A model generated the notes under the pieces. The model saw nothing but the letters and a program-made list of their open reading frames with translations, had not been told where the DNA came from and searched no databases. A DNA stretch of 64,000 bases from Shinisaurus crocodilurus. Lineage: Eukaryota; Chordata; Lepidosauria; Squamata; Shinisauridae. Within the stretch, counting starts at the first letter, position 1. Each line of letters opens with the position of its first letter. The translations under genes and the position numbers were made by a program. Where the stretch lies: positions 12,170,375 through 12,234,374 of the forward strand of contig CM037885.1 of assembly GCA_021292165.1 (NCBI GenBank). The letters run 5' to 3'. Below are positions 36,962 to 48,300 of the stretch, piece after piece.

Positions 36962-38090
36962 TAACGAATAAATAAATAAATAAATCAGGCTTGGCCTTCA
37001 CATTATAGAGCCTGGAGAGAGGAAATTGAGATACATCTGGTGGAAATCCCAAATGGAATACATTAAAAATTCCTTCTCACTGTCACAAACCTTTAGAAAA
37101 ACCAAAAAACCAAAAAGGTTCGGGTAGCATACATATGGGATTGACTCGTCTTTTATGGTGTCTTTGAGAGCTTAATGACAAGCAGAAATCAGCCAGCAAT
37201 ACGGTATTGCTAAGTTATGCCATGATATCACCAGAACTCAGCCTAAGAGCCTGCTTTCAACAGCAAGACTGAAAAATTCTGGGAAAAATACCTCTGAGCA
37301 TGTGCAGAGTACCTTTCACTAATCACTGAATCATATGGAAGGATGCATTGGTCAATTTTTGGCTGCTCTGAGTTTCTAATTTTTTGCCGGTCCTTAGTTT
37401 GTCCCATCCCATTTCCACATTAGTCTGTCCCTTAAAAAAGAAAAGAAAGAAGTTTGCATGAAAAACTGTATGCATTTTTGTGTGCATTGCCATTTCTCCT
37501 AATATATGCATTTTTGCAGGCCGTTTCCCCTCACATAATACATCTTTGTTCGCGATTTGATGAATATATGCATTTGAATGTGCACACTTTCCCCTAATTT
37601 ATGGTTTTTTCCCTTTCCTTTTTTTTTCTTTTGCATGCATGTTTTCTGTTTGGAGCATTGCATCACAAAATTCTGAGAAGTGCAAACACTGAAGGATAAC
37701 TGTGTTTGTGTGTTCCAGTTCACATATTGTTTCAGGAATTTGGTTAAGTTTATATCAAAATGAGAACTGAATGAAATCTCTCCCCCCTCCCACCCCCACC
37801 CCCAATCCCGACTGAATAACTGCAGTTTCCTGCCTCCCAACTCACTTAAAAGTCAGGACCACATAGTCTCTGAGCATATGCTTGGACAGGCTTTTCATTG
37901 TAAACTATTCCTGGTTTGCTCTCCTCCACCACCCCTCCATTTGCTCCAGCAGCCAAAAAAAGATGTTTAAAACTCCTGCAAAACTTACCAGCCAGTGGGA
38001 AATTGTGCATTACCCTCTGTCACCTCCACTATCAAAGCAATCTGTGAATTCTCTGGGGCAGAGACTTTGTGCTAAAGCTAACATGAAATA
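36962..38090. other. presumed Siglec 3' intron or flank; no exon recognised
   Basis: 37400-37790 is a diverged AT-rich repeat ('tatgcatttttgtgtgcattgcc') shared with 47980-48250. I looked for a phase-0 exon with ITIM-like Tyr motifs on the minus strand and saw none I could support. Confidence 0.35.
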
Positions 38091-38098
38091 ATACTAGC

Positions 38099-38213
38099 CA
38101 GGAACGGTGCAGGGCTGTTTGGCGCCCTAGGCCAAATTATATTTAGCGCCCCCCCTCGTGCCGAGGGGGGGCTCCGGAGCAAAGCAGCCCTGCTCTGCAA
38201 CACCCCCCCCACG

Positions 38214-38245
<32 letters not shown>

Positions 38246-38545
38246 ACCTACCTTCCCCCCGCCCCCGCTGCTGGCTGCTGCTGCTGCTGCCGCCTCCTCC
38301 TCCTCCTCCGACGCGATGGGACCCCCGCGCTTTACGACGGGAAGGAAGGTAGGTAGGTGGTTGGCGGGTAGGTGGGCGGGCGCGTGCGTGCGCGCGGGGG
38401 GGGAGGTGCAGCGGCGGCGGCAGCGGCCGGCAAGCGGGCGGGGAGGCGCAGCGGAGGCGAGGAAGGGGCGCAGAAACTCTGCGCCCTCTTCCGCCACGCG
38501 CCCTAGGCAGCCGCCTGGGTCTGCCTAGCGGTAGCGCCAGCCCTG
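38099..38545. mobile_element. CpG-rich hAT-like element, 447 bp, perfect 8-bp TSD
   Basis: Flanked by atactagc on both sides. Left end CAGGAACGGTGC and right end GCGCCAGCCCTG are imperfect inverted repeats. Interior is CpG-dense with ccg/gcc/ctg triplet runs (38205-38320). It lies 58 bp from Siglec exon 6, between it and the missing 3' exon(s). Confidence 0.75.
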
Positions 38546-38602
38546 ATACTAGCACATCACAGTAGATTTGTCTTACATCACCCACTCAAGGCCTCACCTC
38601 AC

Positions 38603-38673
38603 CTGTACTGCATGGGGGGAAATATCCTCTCGATTCATAAAATCTGCAGGATCTTTGTAAAGCTTACGGCGAG
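38603..38673 (-). CDS. Siglec exon 6: juxtamembrane cytoplasmic segment
   Basis: Acceptor cttccctccag|CT, donor GTACAG|GTGAGG, 71 nt, phase 1 in and phase 0 out. It encodes SRRKLYKDP, a basic stop-transfer motif, followed by ADFMNREDISPHAVQ. No ITIM here. A phase-0 exon must follow at lower coordinates; I did not recognise it. Confidence 0.8.
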
Positions 38674-41600
38674 CTGGAGGGAAGAGAACAATGAGAATTA
38701 AACCCATTCTTAATGCTCAGGCCCTACCTTAGCCTGACCACCATTATATCATTTTATTTTTATTTTTGTATCCTGTCCTATTGTATGAGCTAACTGCAGC
38801 TCTAAAGAAACAGAAATGGCTTTGTCCCCTGTAGGCTTGCCACATTTTCCTTATTTCAAGGAATGGTTCCTTATTTAGGGCTTCTCTACATTTAGGGCAT
38901 TTATGGTGCACTCGTGATCCCTCACTCACAGAAGTTTGCAGGGCTTTTTCATGACATCCTCCTCCAGGGTCTCTCCCATGTTTTCAAGCCATTTTCACGG
39001 GGGGGGGGAGGTTAGGGTGAGGAAAGTCAGATATTAAATTTCAAACCAGAACAAAAGCCTTGTGTAAAGTTGCAATTCTGCCTTATTACAGCTATACCAC
39101 AGCACCACCTTGTGGTTGGTTAACAGAATATATAGAAAGAAAGAGAAATACAAACCCTGGGTTTACAAACTGTGTAAAGGATGCAGTTTTCCTCCTGCAG
39201 TGAAAAGGGAAGAAGCCTGAGTAAAGTGGCAGGTTAAACCCTTCATGTAGAGAAGCCCTAAGTAACACTTTTCAGCCCATCTAGCACGGGCGCTTACTTT
39301 GGAGGGGGAGGGAATGAGACTGGAGGAGACTCAGGGCAACTTGTATCCTGGCCTATCCAGTCTCCTCCCCTGCCTGCCCACCACAACCCACCACACACCC
39401 CTTTCCTAAGGCTCCAAGGTTGCTTTTCCGACCTCGGAGAGGCAGCTGCATGCAAGGGGGAGGGATCTCTGGCGTTGGATATCTCTGACTTCCCCTTCCT
39501 ATGGTCCCCTGGGAGTGCATCCCAGGTATCATAGGATTGCTCTCTGAATAAGTGTTTTGATGTTTTTGTCATTCTTTGAAAAAAAAAAGTTTTTGGCAAA
39601 CTGCCTCAAATTACAACTCCCCCCCCTATTTTATATTGTAGGCCTCCTTGGGAACATCATGTTCTTGAAAGGCAGCTCAGAGAAATATCTTAAACAAACA
39701 AACAAAACAACTGGGATCCATTCATTCCTATGCTAGGTAAAAGAACAGATCCCCCAGAATCCTGGCTCCAGTATGTTACTCACAGAAGAAGTAGTGAAGT
39801 ATTGCCCCAGTGACTGCCAATAGAATGAGGGAAGCACTCGTGATCCAAAAAATAACCACAGGAGACATCTTGGGATGATCTGAAAGCATATTTAAAGTAC
39901 GATGAGCCAGAAAACTCACAAAGTAGCACTAGAGAGGCTTTGACACTGCCCATTTAAAGGACCCTACCCCTACCCCTACCCATGTGCTGATAGACTTGGA
40001 GGCTACTCTCTCACTATCTGCATGTCTGGTATACATCAGATCTCTATGTGTGCACTGATGTATGTGCGTAGAAATCCTCTACACGAGGGGTGATCCTGAC
40101 ACAATCAGGATCCCCCTTGCATTGAAAAGCTCTACATATGGCCATCATCATCATTATCCCTCAGGTAAAAGGAAGTACAAGTACTTCTTCACACAGTGCA
40201 TAATTAAACTATGGAATTCACTTCCACAGGATGTGGTGATGGCCACCAATTTGGATGGCTTTAAAAAGGGATTGGGCAAATTCATGTAGGAGAAGGCCAT
40301 CGGTGGCTACTAGTCCTAACTGGCTATGTGCTTCCTCCAGTATCAGAGGCAGTATGCCTATATACGCCAGTTGCTGGGGAACATGGATGGGAGGGTGCTG
40401 TTGCACTCATGTCCTGCTTGTGGGATCCTGTGGGCAGCTGGTTGGCCACTGTGTGAACAGAATGCTGGACTAGATGGACCCTCGGTCTGATCCACCATGG
40501 CTCTTCTTATGTTCTCAGAGGTATCAAAGTGGTGAACCCAAAATGTAAAACCATCAAAACAATAAAATATAGCAATAGAACAACACAATGAAGACACTGT
40601 TAATGAGTAGTAAAACTGAACACACTGTGTGCTACAGGGCACAACTGACTGGGTCACGCTTCAGGGAGAACCTGTGTGAAGAGATGGGTCTTGAGGAGAT
40701 GTCTAAATGTGAGAACTGTGGGGCTCCTGTCTGGTGGGTGCTGCAACACTAAATGCTCTACTGCAAATGCTCCCAGGCAAGTATGCATGCTGAGCCACCC
40801 TTCTGACAGGTGCTGAACATGTAGACGGTGGAGAGGTGGGGTATCCCACGCACACGCAGCCCTGCGACCCTTCTCAGGCATTCTTTCAATGCATTGGGGA
40901 GTGTCATCTGAATAGCAGAGAACCACAATAAACATCTCATAAACATAATAGAACTATTAAAGTAATGCCACTCCCTGGTTTCATACCCCACTTTAGGTCA
41001 CAGTTGGTAACACAAACACAACACAGGCATGGGATAAATCCCTAAAAACCATCTCACTGCACAATCCGTTGACTTGGAAGCAGGTCCTACTGCATTCAAT
41101 GGGGCTTACTCCCAGGTGTTCATCTGTACGATTGCAGCCTTAGTCTTAGGTCACTCCCACATCAATCCCTTACTCTTCTGTCCCATGAGCTGGGTAATGG
41201 CCCTTAGGAAAGATTCTTCTGTCAGAGGATGTGACAGAAGGTCATAACCTTCAGACAGGCCCATCAGATCTTCCAGTTCTCTGCAGCAATTGGTGCATTT
41301 CTCATAAATCTGAACCCACACCCTTTGGAGTGCAGTTTTCAGCAGACATACTAGCAACTGCTTGCATAGTCCATTTAGCATCACCTTAATTCAAAAATCA
41401 TCACGAGGCATCTCATGAACATCACGTTTTAAGGACCCAGAACATAAAAAAACCTTTTCTGATCTGTTTCTTGGTAATTTCACCAAAGAAGATTTGCACA
41501 TAACGCTAAACCATGGTTTAGTGTGACGAGGACAAGTCATAGTGAGCCATGGGTTTGCATGTTCCCCCCACCTCTCCTGTTCCTGCATGGCCAGGAGGAG

Positions 41601-44600
41601 GAAATTTTTAAAAAAACACAACCCAGTTCCCTGTCTTGATTAACCACAGTTTAGTGTTACATCTGAAACATAAACTTTGATTAACATTAACTATGGTTTG
41701 TTGAAACAAGCCAGCTTCTTAAACTATGGTTTGAATCTGGATTGTTTCAACAAACCATGTTGAATCTTCGAGAGCTCAACTGCTACACCAAGCCACATCT
41801 CCTCACTAGAGTTAATTCTCACAAGCAAAGGTGGCTTTGCAAGTGTCCAGCTGATCTCTGATTAGGAACAGAATTTATGTAGAGAGTAAAAAAATAAATA
41901 AAGCTGTCTTTCTGAGCTTTTTAAACATTAGCAGGGTATGCAGACAAGGTTGGGTCTGAGGGACTCTCACCTGCTTTGATGTGAGGAGGTAGGATCAATG
42001 TGTTTTTCCCAAAAGGATTGATTCCACTGCAGGATATGGAGTGCTCATCAGCCTTAACCTGGCTTCCTATCAAATTCAGGTAGCTGTTGTCGACATTCCC
42101 CTTGATCTGGGAAGTGACCTGTATGTCTTCTGTGGTACTGTTCCCAGTGAAGTTCTTCCCGTCCACTTGCCACAGGATTTCAGGTGGGGGCCAGGAATGG
42201 AAGGCACACTTGCATAGGAGGCCATTGCCCACATGCCAACATTTTATGTCTGGTTGGGTGTCAGTGACCTCAGGGTGATCTGGAAAGCGACAAAACCCAG
42301 CATGAATGAGCCAAATCCAGTAATATTAACTTGGCTTTCAATTCCACAACACAGCATGAGGCTACTGTAGGATCTTGTACCAGACACATGATACAGAGAG
42401 CCTGTTGTGACCCTTTCTAGAGGTGTAGCCCTGTTATTCTCTTGTGGGGATGGAGACATTTTCTGTTTTGCTCTCTGCCCCCCCTCCCCATTCACAGGTT
42501 CATTCCATTCTGTTCCATAAACAATAAAAAACTGGAAGAAAGTATGTATTTTTGTGTATGCATTTCTTCTAAGTTTTGAATTTTTTAAATTCAAAGGAGA
42601 AGAACATTCTGGAAAAATTCTCATGGGCTGGATTCAGGGTTCTTGAGGTGGCCAAGGAAGGTGCATGTGTGTGCGCTGTCTTTCAGTGTACCATCATCAT
42701 CTCTCTGGCAGCCTGTAGTCTCTTCAGCTTGCCACACTTCTATTAAAGCCCACGGGAAGACATCATAAGGTAATTCTTCCCACTGGGCATTTTCGATTCC
42801 GGAAGCATGGGCATGTTGGGGTTGGATTGAAAAGTTGGTCTGTGTGCTAGCCAGCTAAATGAAGCTCTGGCTGTCCACACACAGCAGCAGAAAACTTCCC
42901 TACGCAGCAGTCAGCTTCAGCCTTCCCAGCAGCATTTCATCCAGGACTCAGGAATCACACTGTAGCCAAAAACAGTTCTATTCTAACTGTTTTATTAACT
43001 TATAACAAAGTATCACTACAGGTTACTTTACATTCCATATACAGAGTCCATGTGCAGAGTACAAAGCCTTGAAGGTACAGCCAGCTCAGCATAAAGCAAG
43101 TGCAAGCATGTGCAGCTCAGAATCATACAAGCATGTGGCCAAACCCTGGCCACTACACGTCATTGGCCTATTTACACCACATGACATTTCTGTCCCACTT
43201 AGCTTAGCTTTCCCATGCCTAGCAAGGCCGCAGGCAAGAATAGCTTCGTAAACACAGACAGCCATGTTCTACCCTGTCTGGGAAAATTCCGAGATAAGCA
43301 AAATAATCAGAACATAAACATCACAGCAAGCTAATTGTGTTTCACACATCACACACTAACAAGGCAGCCTAGGAGGCTATAAAGCAATGGAGAGGAGATG
43401 CGTAACAGAAGAATTTAAAACAACACCACACAGCATCCGTAGCCACCTCACAGCAATTAGGCAAGCTCAAGAACACCAACAAAAATAAATTTGGAGGAGA
43501 GATTTTGGCATAGCAATAGCTCCACGTCTGCCCTGGGGCTAGACACAACACTGCCTCCGCCCCACGCACCCGCATTGTGGAGGATGCAAGATGGGGGCCG
43601 GGCTACCAGCACAGTGGAGGCTGTTGCCACTTGCCACGGCAGTGCAAAAATCCAAAAGCCCGTAGGAAAAGAAAGAAAGAAAGAAAAGAAGCTGTGCGGC
43701 AACCCTTGCCAGAGGCAAGTCCTGTCTGTGAGAAACTGTTGGGAGAATTTCTTCTCCCCCTGGAGACATTGGATGGAATTGTGCCCTCAATTTCTCTCCC
43801 CCCACAAATAGGCCATTTGTGCACAGCTCTGGTCTAGTTTTGACTGTCCATTCAAGACCAAGCCAAGCCAGATACTTCACATTACAGGACCAAGCGACCA
43901 CTAAATACTTTACATTAGAACAGGGATAGTTCACAAGAATCTATCGCTGCTGGGAAAATCCAGTATTCCCCCCACTGTGAGGATGGCAGCAAAGCTCAGA
44001 GGAGATGAGGGCAGTCCGAGGGGCAGTGGTGCTAGATGGTGTCATTGTCCCTGCTAATCGGAAAGTATAGGGCAGTGTTCTCCAACCTTGGGTCCCCAGA
44101 TGTTTTTGGCCTACAACTCCCAGCATGCCCCAGCCAGCTACGCTACGCTGGCTGAGGCATGCTGGGAGTTGTAGGCCAAAAACATCTGGGGACCCAAGGT
44201 TGGAGAACACTGGTATAGGGCTTCAACCCTGTGAGCTCTGGCTCCACCACACCACCGGGGAACTGGGGGACCCAAGGGTTAAGGGGGGGGATAGTTCACA
44301 GAGTGGGGGAAGAAAGGCAACACAGAGTTAAGAGAGCTACTCACAGGCCATTGCAAGCTTGATGGCATTCTTGTGTGTCGTTATGTTTACGAACGTGGCA
44401 TGGCAGTTGAGGACTCTTCCCTCATCAGGCAGGGACGGTGTGAAGGTCACATTAATTCCATAGGTCCAGCTCCAATTGCTGTGTCGATCGTTCCACTGGG
44501 ATATGATGGAATTGTTTGGCATGGGAGACCAGAACATTTGGGGCGGGGGGTCCCCCGGGCAGATATCTCTGGTCATGCAACTGAATGTGGCTTTCTCCCC

Positions 44601-45294
44601 CCAAACTATCTCAGATGGCTTCTGGATTATTGGTTTCTGCAAAGCTGAACAAGTGAGAGCCCCCCCCCCCCCGAAAGGAATTAGAAGAAAATCCACAGTG
44701 GGCATTTGAGCCAGAGAGATGAGACCTGAATTAAGGAGTGATGGTGGGGTCACCCTCCCACTCGTCTGCTCTCACTCCTGCCAAGTGCCAAACAGATTGA
44801 GGTGAAGCAGGGCCAGGGCTTCTCTGAAGCAGCCCAGAGCTAATCGGGTTGCCCCAGAAGCCTCAGGGCCTGCTTCAGAGACTTGGAGGGACACAAACAT
44901 CTCAGGCAAGGGAGCTTAAAATCGATCTATTTCCTCCAGAAGCTGTCCATAAAAGGAAAATGCCAGACAGAAAGAAGTTGGGAGAGGAGGAGTGTGACTG
45001 GCAGCTTTAGCTTCCAACCAGGGCATCATTTCACCAGGGCTCTCCTTTTTCCTTCCAATCACAGCGTTCTTGGGAAGTGGGTAGAAATAATGCACTTAGT
45101 TGCCAATTGACTGGAAAAAAATGAACAAAAAGCCTTGAAGGCTTTTTAAAAAAAATTCATCATAATTCTGCACTTACTCTTCTGAAACTTTGGAGGTTAC
45201 CTACCTGGGGCACCTTTATAATGTATGTCATTTTCATACAAACTGCCCCCCCCCAATGATGAAGGTGGAGTGAATCCCATTTTACCACAACTTA

Positions 45295-45337
<43 letters not shown>

Positions 45338-48300
45338 TCACACACACACACACACACTCACTGAAATTGGGTAGGAATCATTTCTTTAGAAGGGACAACT
45401 ATGGCCATCTGGCTGGGAATTATGGGAGTTACAGACCAACACCATCTGGAGGGCACCAATTTGGGGAAGGCTGGCGTAGAACATCTGTGCCGATTTTTAT
45501 GCTTGTATCAAGAAATGAATGATTCCTGCACATAACCTCATCCATACTGGATCCTTGCCCCTCTTGGCTCATAAAAATAAAAACCAGCAAAGAGGGAACA
45601 GCTGGCTGGGCCAGGGAGGTGATCAATGCCTCTTTACAGGAGGGAGTGGTCCCAGGCTGCTTGAAAGAAGCAGTGGTGAGGCCAATCCTGAAGAAACCCT
45701 CCCTGGACCCGGAAGATTTTAATAACTTTAGGCCGGTGGCAAATGTTCCTTTCCTGGGCAAGGTCCTTGAGCGGGTGGTGGCCAACCAGCTCCAGGAGCT
45801 CTTGGATGAGACTGATTATCTGGATCCATTTCAGTCAGGGTTCAGGCCTGGTTTTGGCACAGAAACAGCTTTGGTCGCCCTGTATGATGACCTTTGTTGG
45901 GAGAGAGACAGGAGGAGTGTGACCCTGTTGATACTCCTGGATCTAACAGTGGCTTTCGATACCATCGACTATGGTATCCTTCTGGGGTAGCTGTCTGAGT
46001 TGGGAGTGAGGGGTACTGCATTGCAGTGGTTCCTCACCTACTTGGATGGATGGCTCCAGAAGGTGGTGCTTGGGGAATACTGCTTGGCCCCATGGACTCT
46101 CCAGTATGGGGTCCCTCAGGGGTCGGTCTTATCTCCCATGCTATTTAACATCTACATGAAACCACGGAGTGGGGTCATCCGGAGCTTTGGAGTGCGTTGC
46201 CATCAGTATGCTGATGACATGCAGCTCTATTTCTCCTTTTCATCCTCAGCAGGTGGGGCTGTGTGGATGTGCTGAACTGGTGCCTGGCTGCGACAATGGA
46301 CTGGATGAGGGCTAACAAACTGAGGCTCAATCCAGACAAGACTGAGATGCTGTTAGTGAGTGGTTCTTCTGACTGGATGGAGGGTGTTCAACCTGTTCTG
46401 GACGGGGTTGCACTCCCCTTGAAGGAGCAGGTTTGTAGCTTGGGGGTGCTCCTGGAACCATCTCTGTCACTTGAGGCTCAGGTTGCCTCAGTGACACGGA
46501 GTGCCTTCTACCAGCTCTGGCTGGTGGCTCAGCTATGCCCCTATCTGGACAGGGATAGCCTGGTTTCAGTAATCCATGCTCTAGTAATCTCCAAGTTAGA
46601 TTACTGCAATGCACTCTACATGGGGCTGCCCTTGAAGACTGTTCAGAAGCTGCAGTTTGTGCAAAATGCAGCAGCCAGACTCATCACCGGGACCAAAAGG
46701 TCTGAACATATAACACCTGTTCTGGCCCACTTGCACTGGCTGCTTATATGCTTCCCAGCCCAATTCAAGGTGCTAGTTTTGACCTATAAAGCCCTACACA
46801 GCTTGGGACCACAATGCCTGATGGAACGCCTCTCTCAATCACAATCTACCCGTACACTATGTTCAACATCTGGGGCCTTCCTCCGACTGCCACCTCCACG
46901 TGAGGCTCGGAGGGCAGCAACAAGGGGGAGGGCCTTTTCTGTGGTAGCCCCCCAACTGTGGAACAAGCTCCCACCTGAGGCCCGCCTGCCTGGCACCAAC
47001 TCTATTATCTTTTCGGTGCCAGGTTAAGACTGCCCTCTACCTTGAGGCTTTTAATAATTAAATGGTATATGGTGGGGTGGTAGTAAACTGTTTTTGCGGT
47101 CCTGTTTTATTAACTTGTTTTAGAGATATTTTAAAATTGGTTTTTAAAATGTCATAATGTTTTATTATTTATATTTTTAGCTGTATTTTATTGTTTGTTT
47201 TTAATTATTGTTGTACACTGCCCAGAGAGCTTCGGCTATTGGGCGGTGTAGAAAATGAATGAATGAATGAATAAATAAATAAATAACCTATGCACTATAG
47301 CCCTGTTCAGATGTTATACTGAAGCAGGATATGCAAATGCTTGTAAGGGATACAGGACCATGAGTGTTGGCCACGCTCCAACATCCCTGTCACCCCCCAA
47401 CTTGCCTGCATTGAGCAGGGAGATCATCTGAAGGGGGTTCTACACATGCTCATTTGAATGTGAGTAGAACCCACTGGGTGATCGGGCAGGGAGTTCCACA
47501 AAGAGGGAGCCAATACGCTGAAGGTTCTGGTCCAACCAAGTGGACTCCAAATGGACTACAAGTCCATGTGGAACCACCAAGAGTGCCACATCTGATGACC
47601 TCAGTCAGTGACCAGGCAGGTTGGTAAGGGAGAAGGCGCTTTCTCAAATATCCTGGTGCCAAGTTGTTCAGGCTTCATACACCATGCATGTATTAGAGAA
47701 ATGCACTATTCTCAGGCATTTGATGACACACAGCTCTATTTCTCCTTTCTATTTTTATATGGTGAGGCTGTGGCCTGTACTAGATTGGTGCCTGGCTACG
47801 ACAATGGACTGGATGAGGGCTAAACAAGGCTTCCCTGACTGGCCAGCCATGGTTTCATTGGCATAATCTGATTTTATACATTTTAATTCTGTATTTTGAT
47901 CCCCCCCCCATTCCTTTTTATTGTTCACTGCTCCAGAATTTTACAGGATGTAGAGCAGTATATAAATTTTCTATATAAATAGTAAGCAAATGCATGCCTT
48001 TTTGTACACAAATTTGCCTAATACACAGATTATTTTGGCAAGCAATTTCCCTAATATAACACATTTTGGGCTGCACTTTCCCCCAAACATATACATTTTG
48101 TATGCATTCTTTGATTGGAGAACTCCACTGCACAAATGTCAAAAGATAACTTGGCTTTGGTTTGGTTTTGATTTGAGAGTTCAAAAATTAGGTAAGTTCG
48201 TATTAAAACACGAACCAAATGAATTTTCCTGCTATCCCAATCTCTGCCCCTAAAGTATGAAAAAAGAGAGGCAAAACAGTCAAGGAAATAAAGGTACAGG

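Larger units (their letters stand above)
42280..44344 (-). other. Siglec intron 3
   Basis: Holds a solo-LTR-like sequence (about 42925-43365) and a hAT MITE (44073-44212). I found no linker exon here. Confidence 0.5.

Noticed and set aside
38127..38585. Pro/Arg/Gly-rich open frames in the CpG-rich block
   Set aside because: They arise from triplet runs inside a transposable element bounded by an 8-bp duplication; open on several frames at once.
44632..44638. Alternative acceptor (ctttgcag) for the first C2 exon
   Set aside because: It would enter in phase 0 while the V-set exon leaves in phase 1; the acceptor eight bases earlier keeps phase and the family's opening residues.
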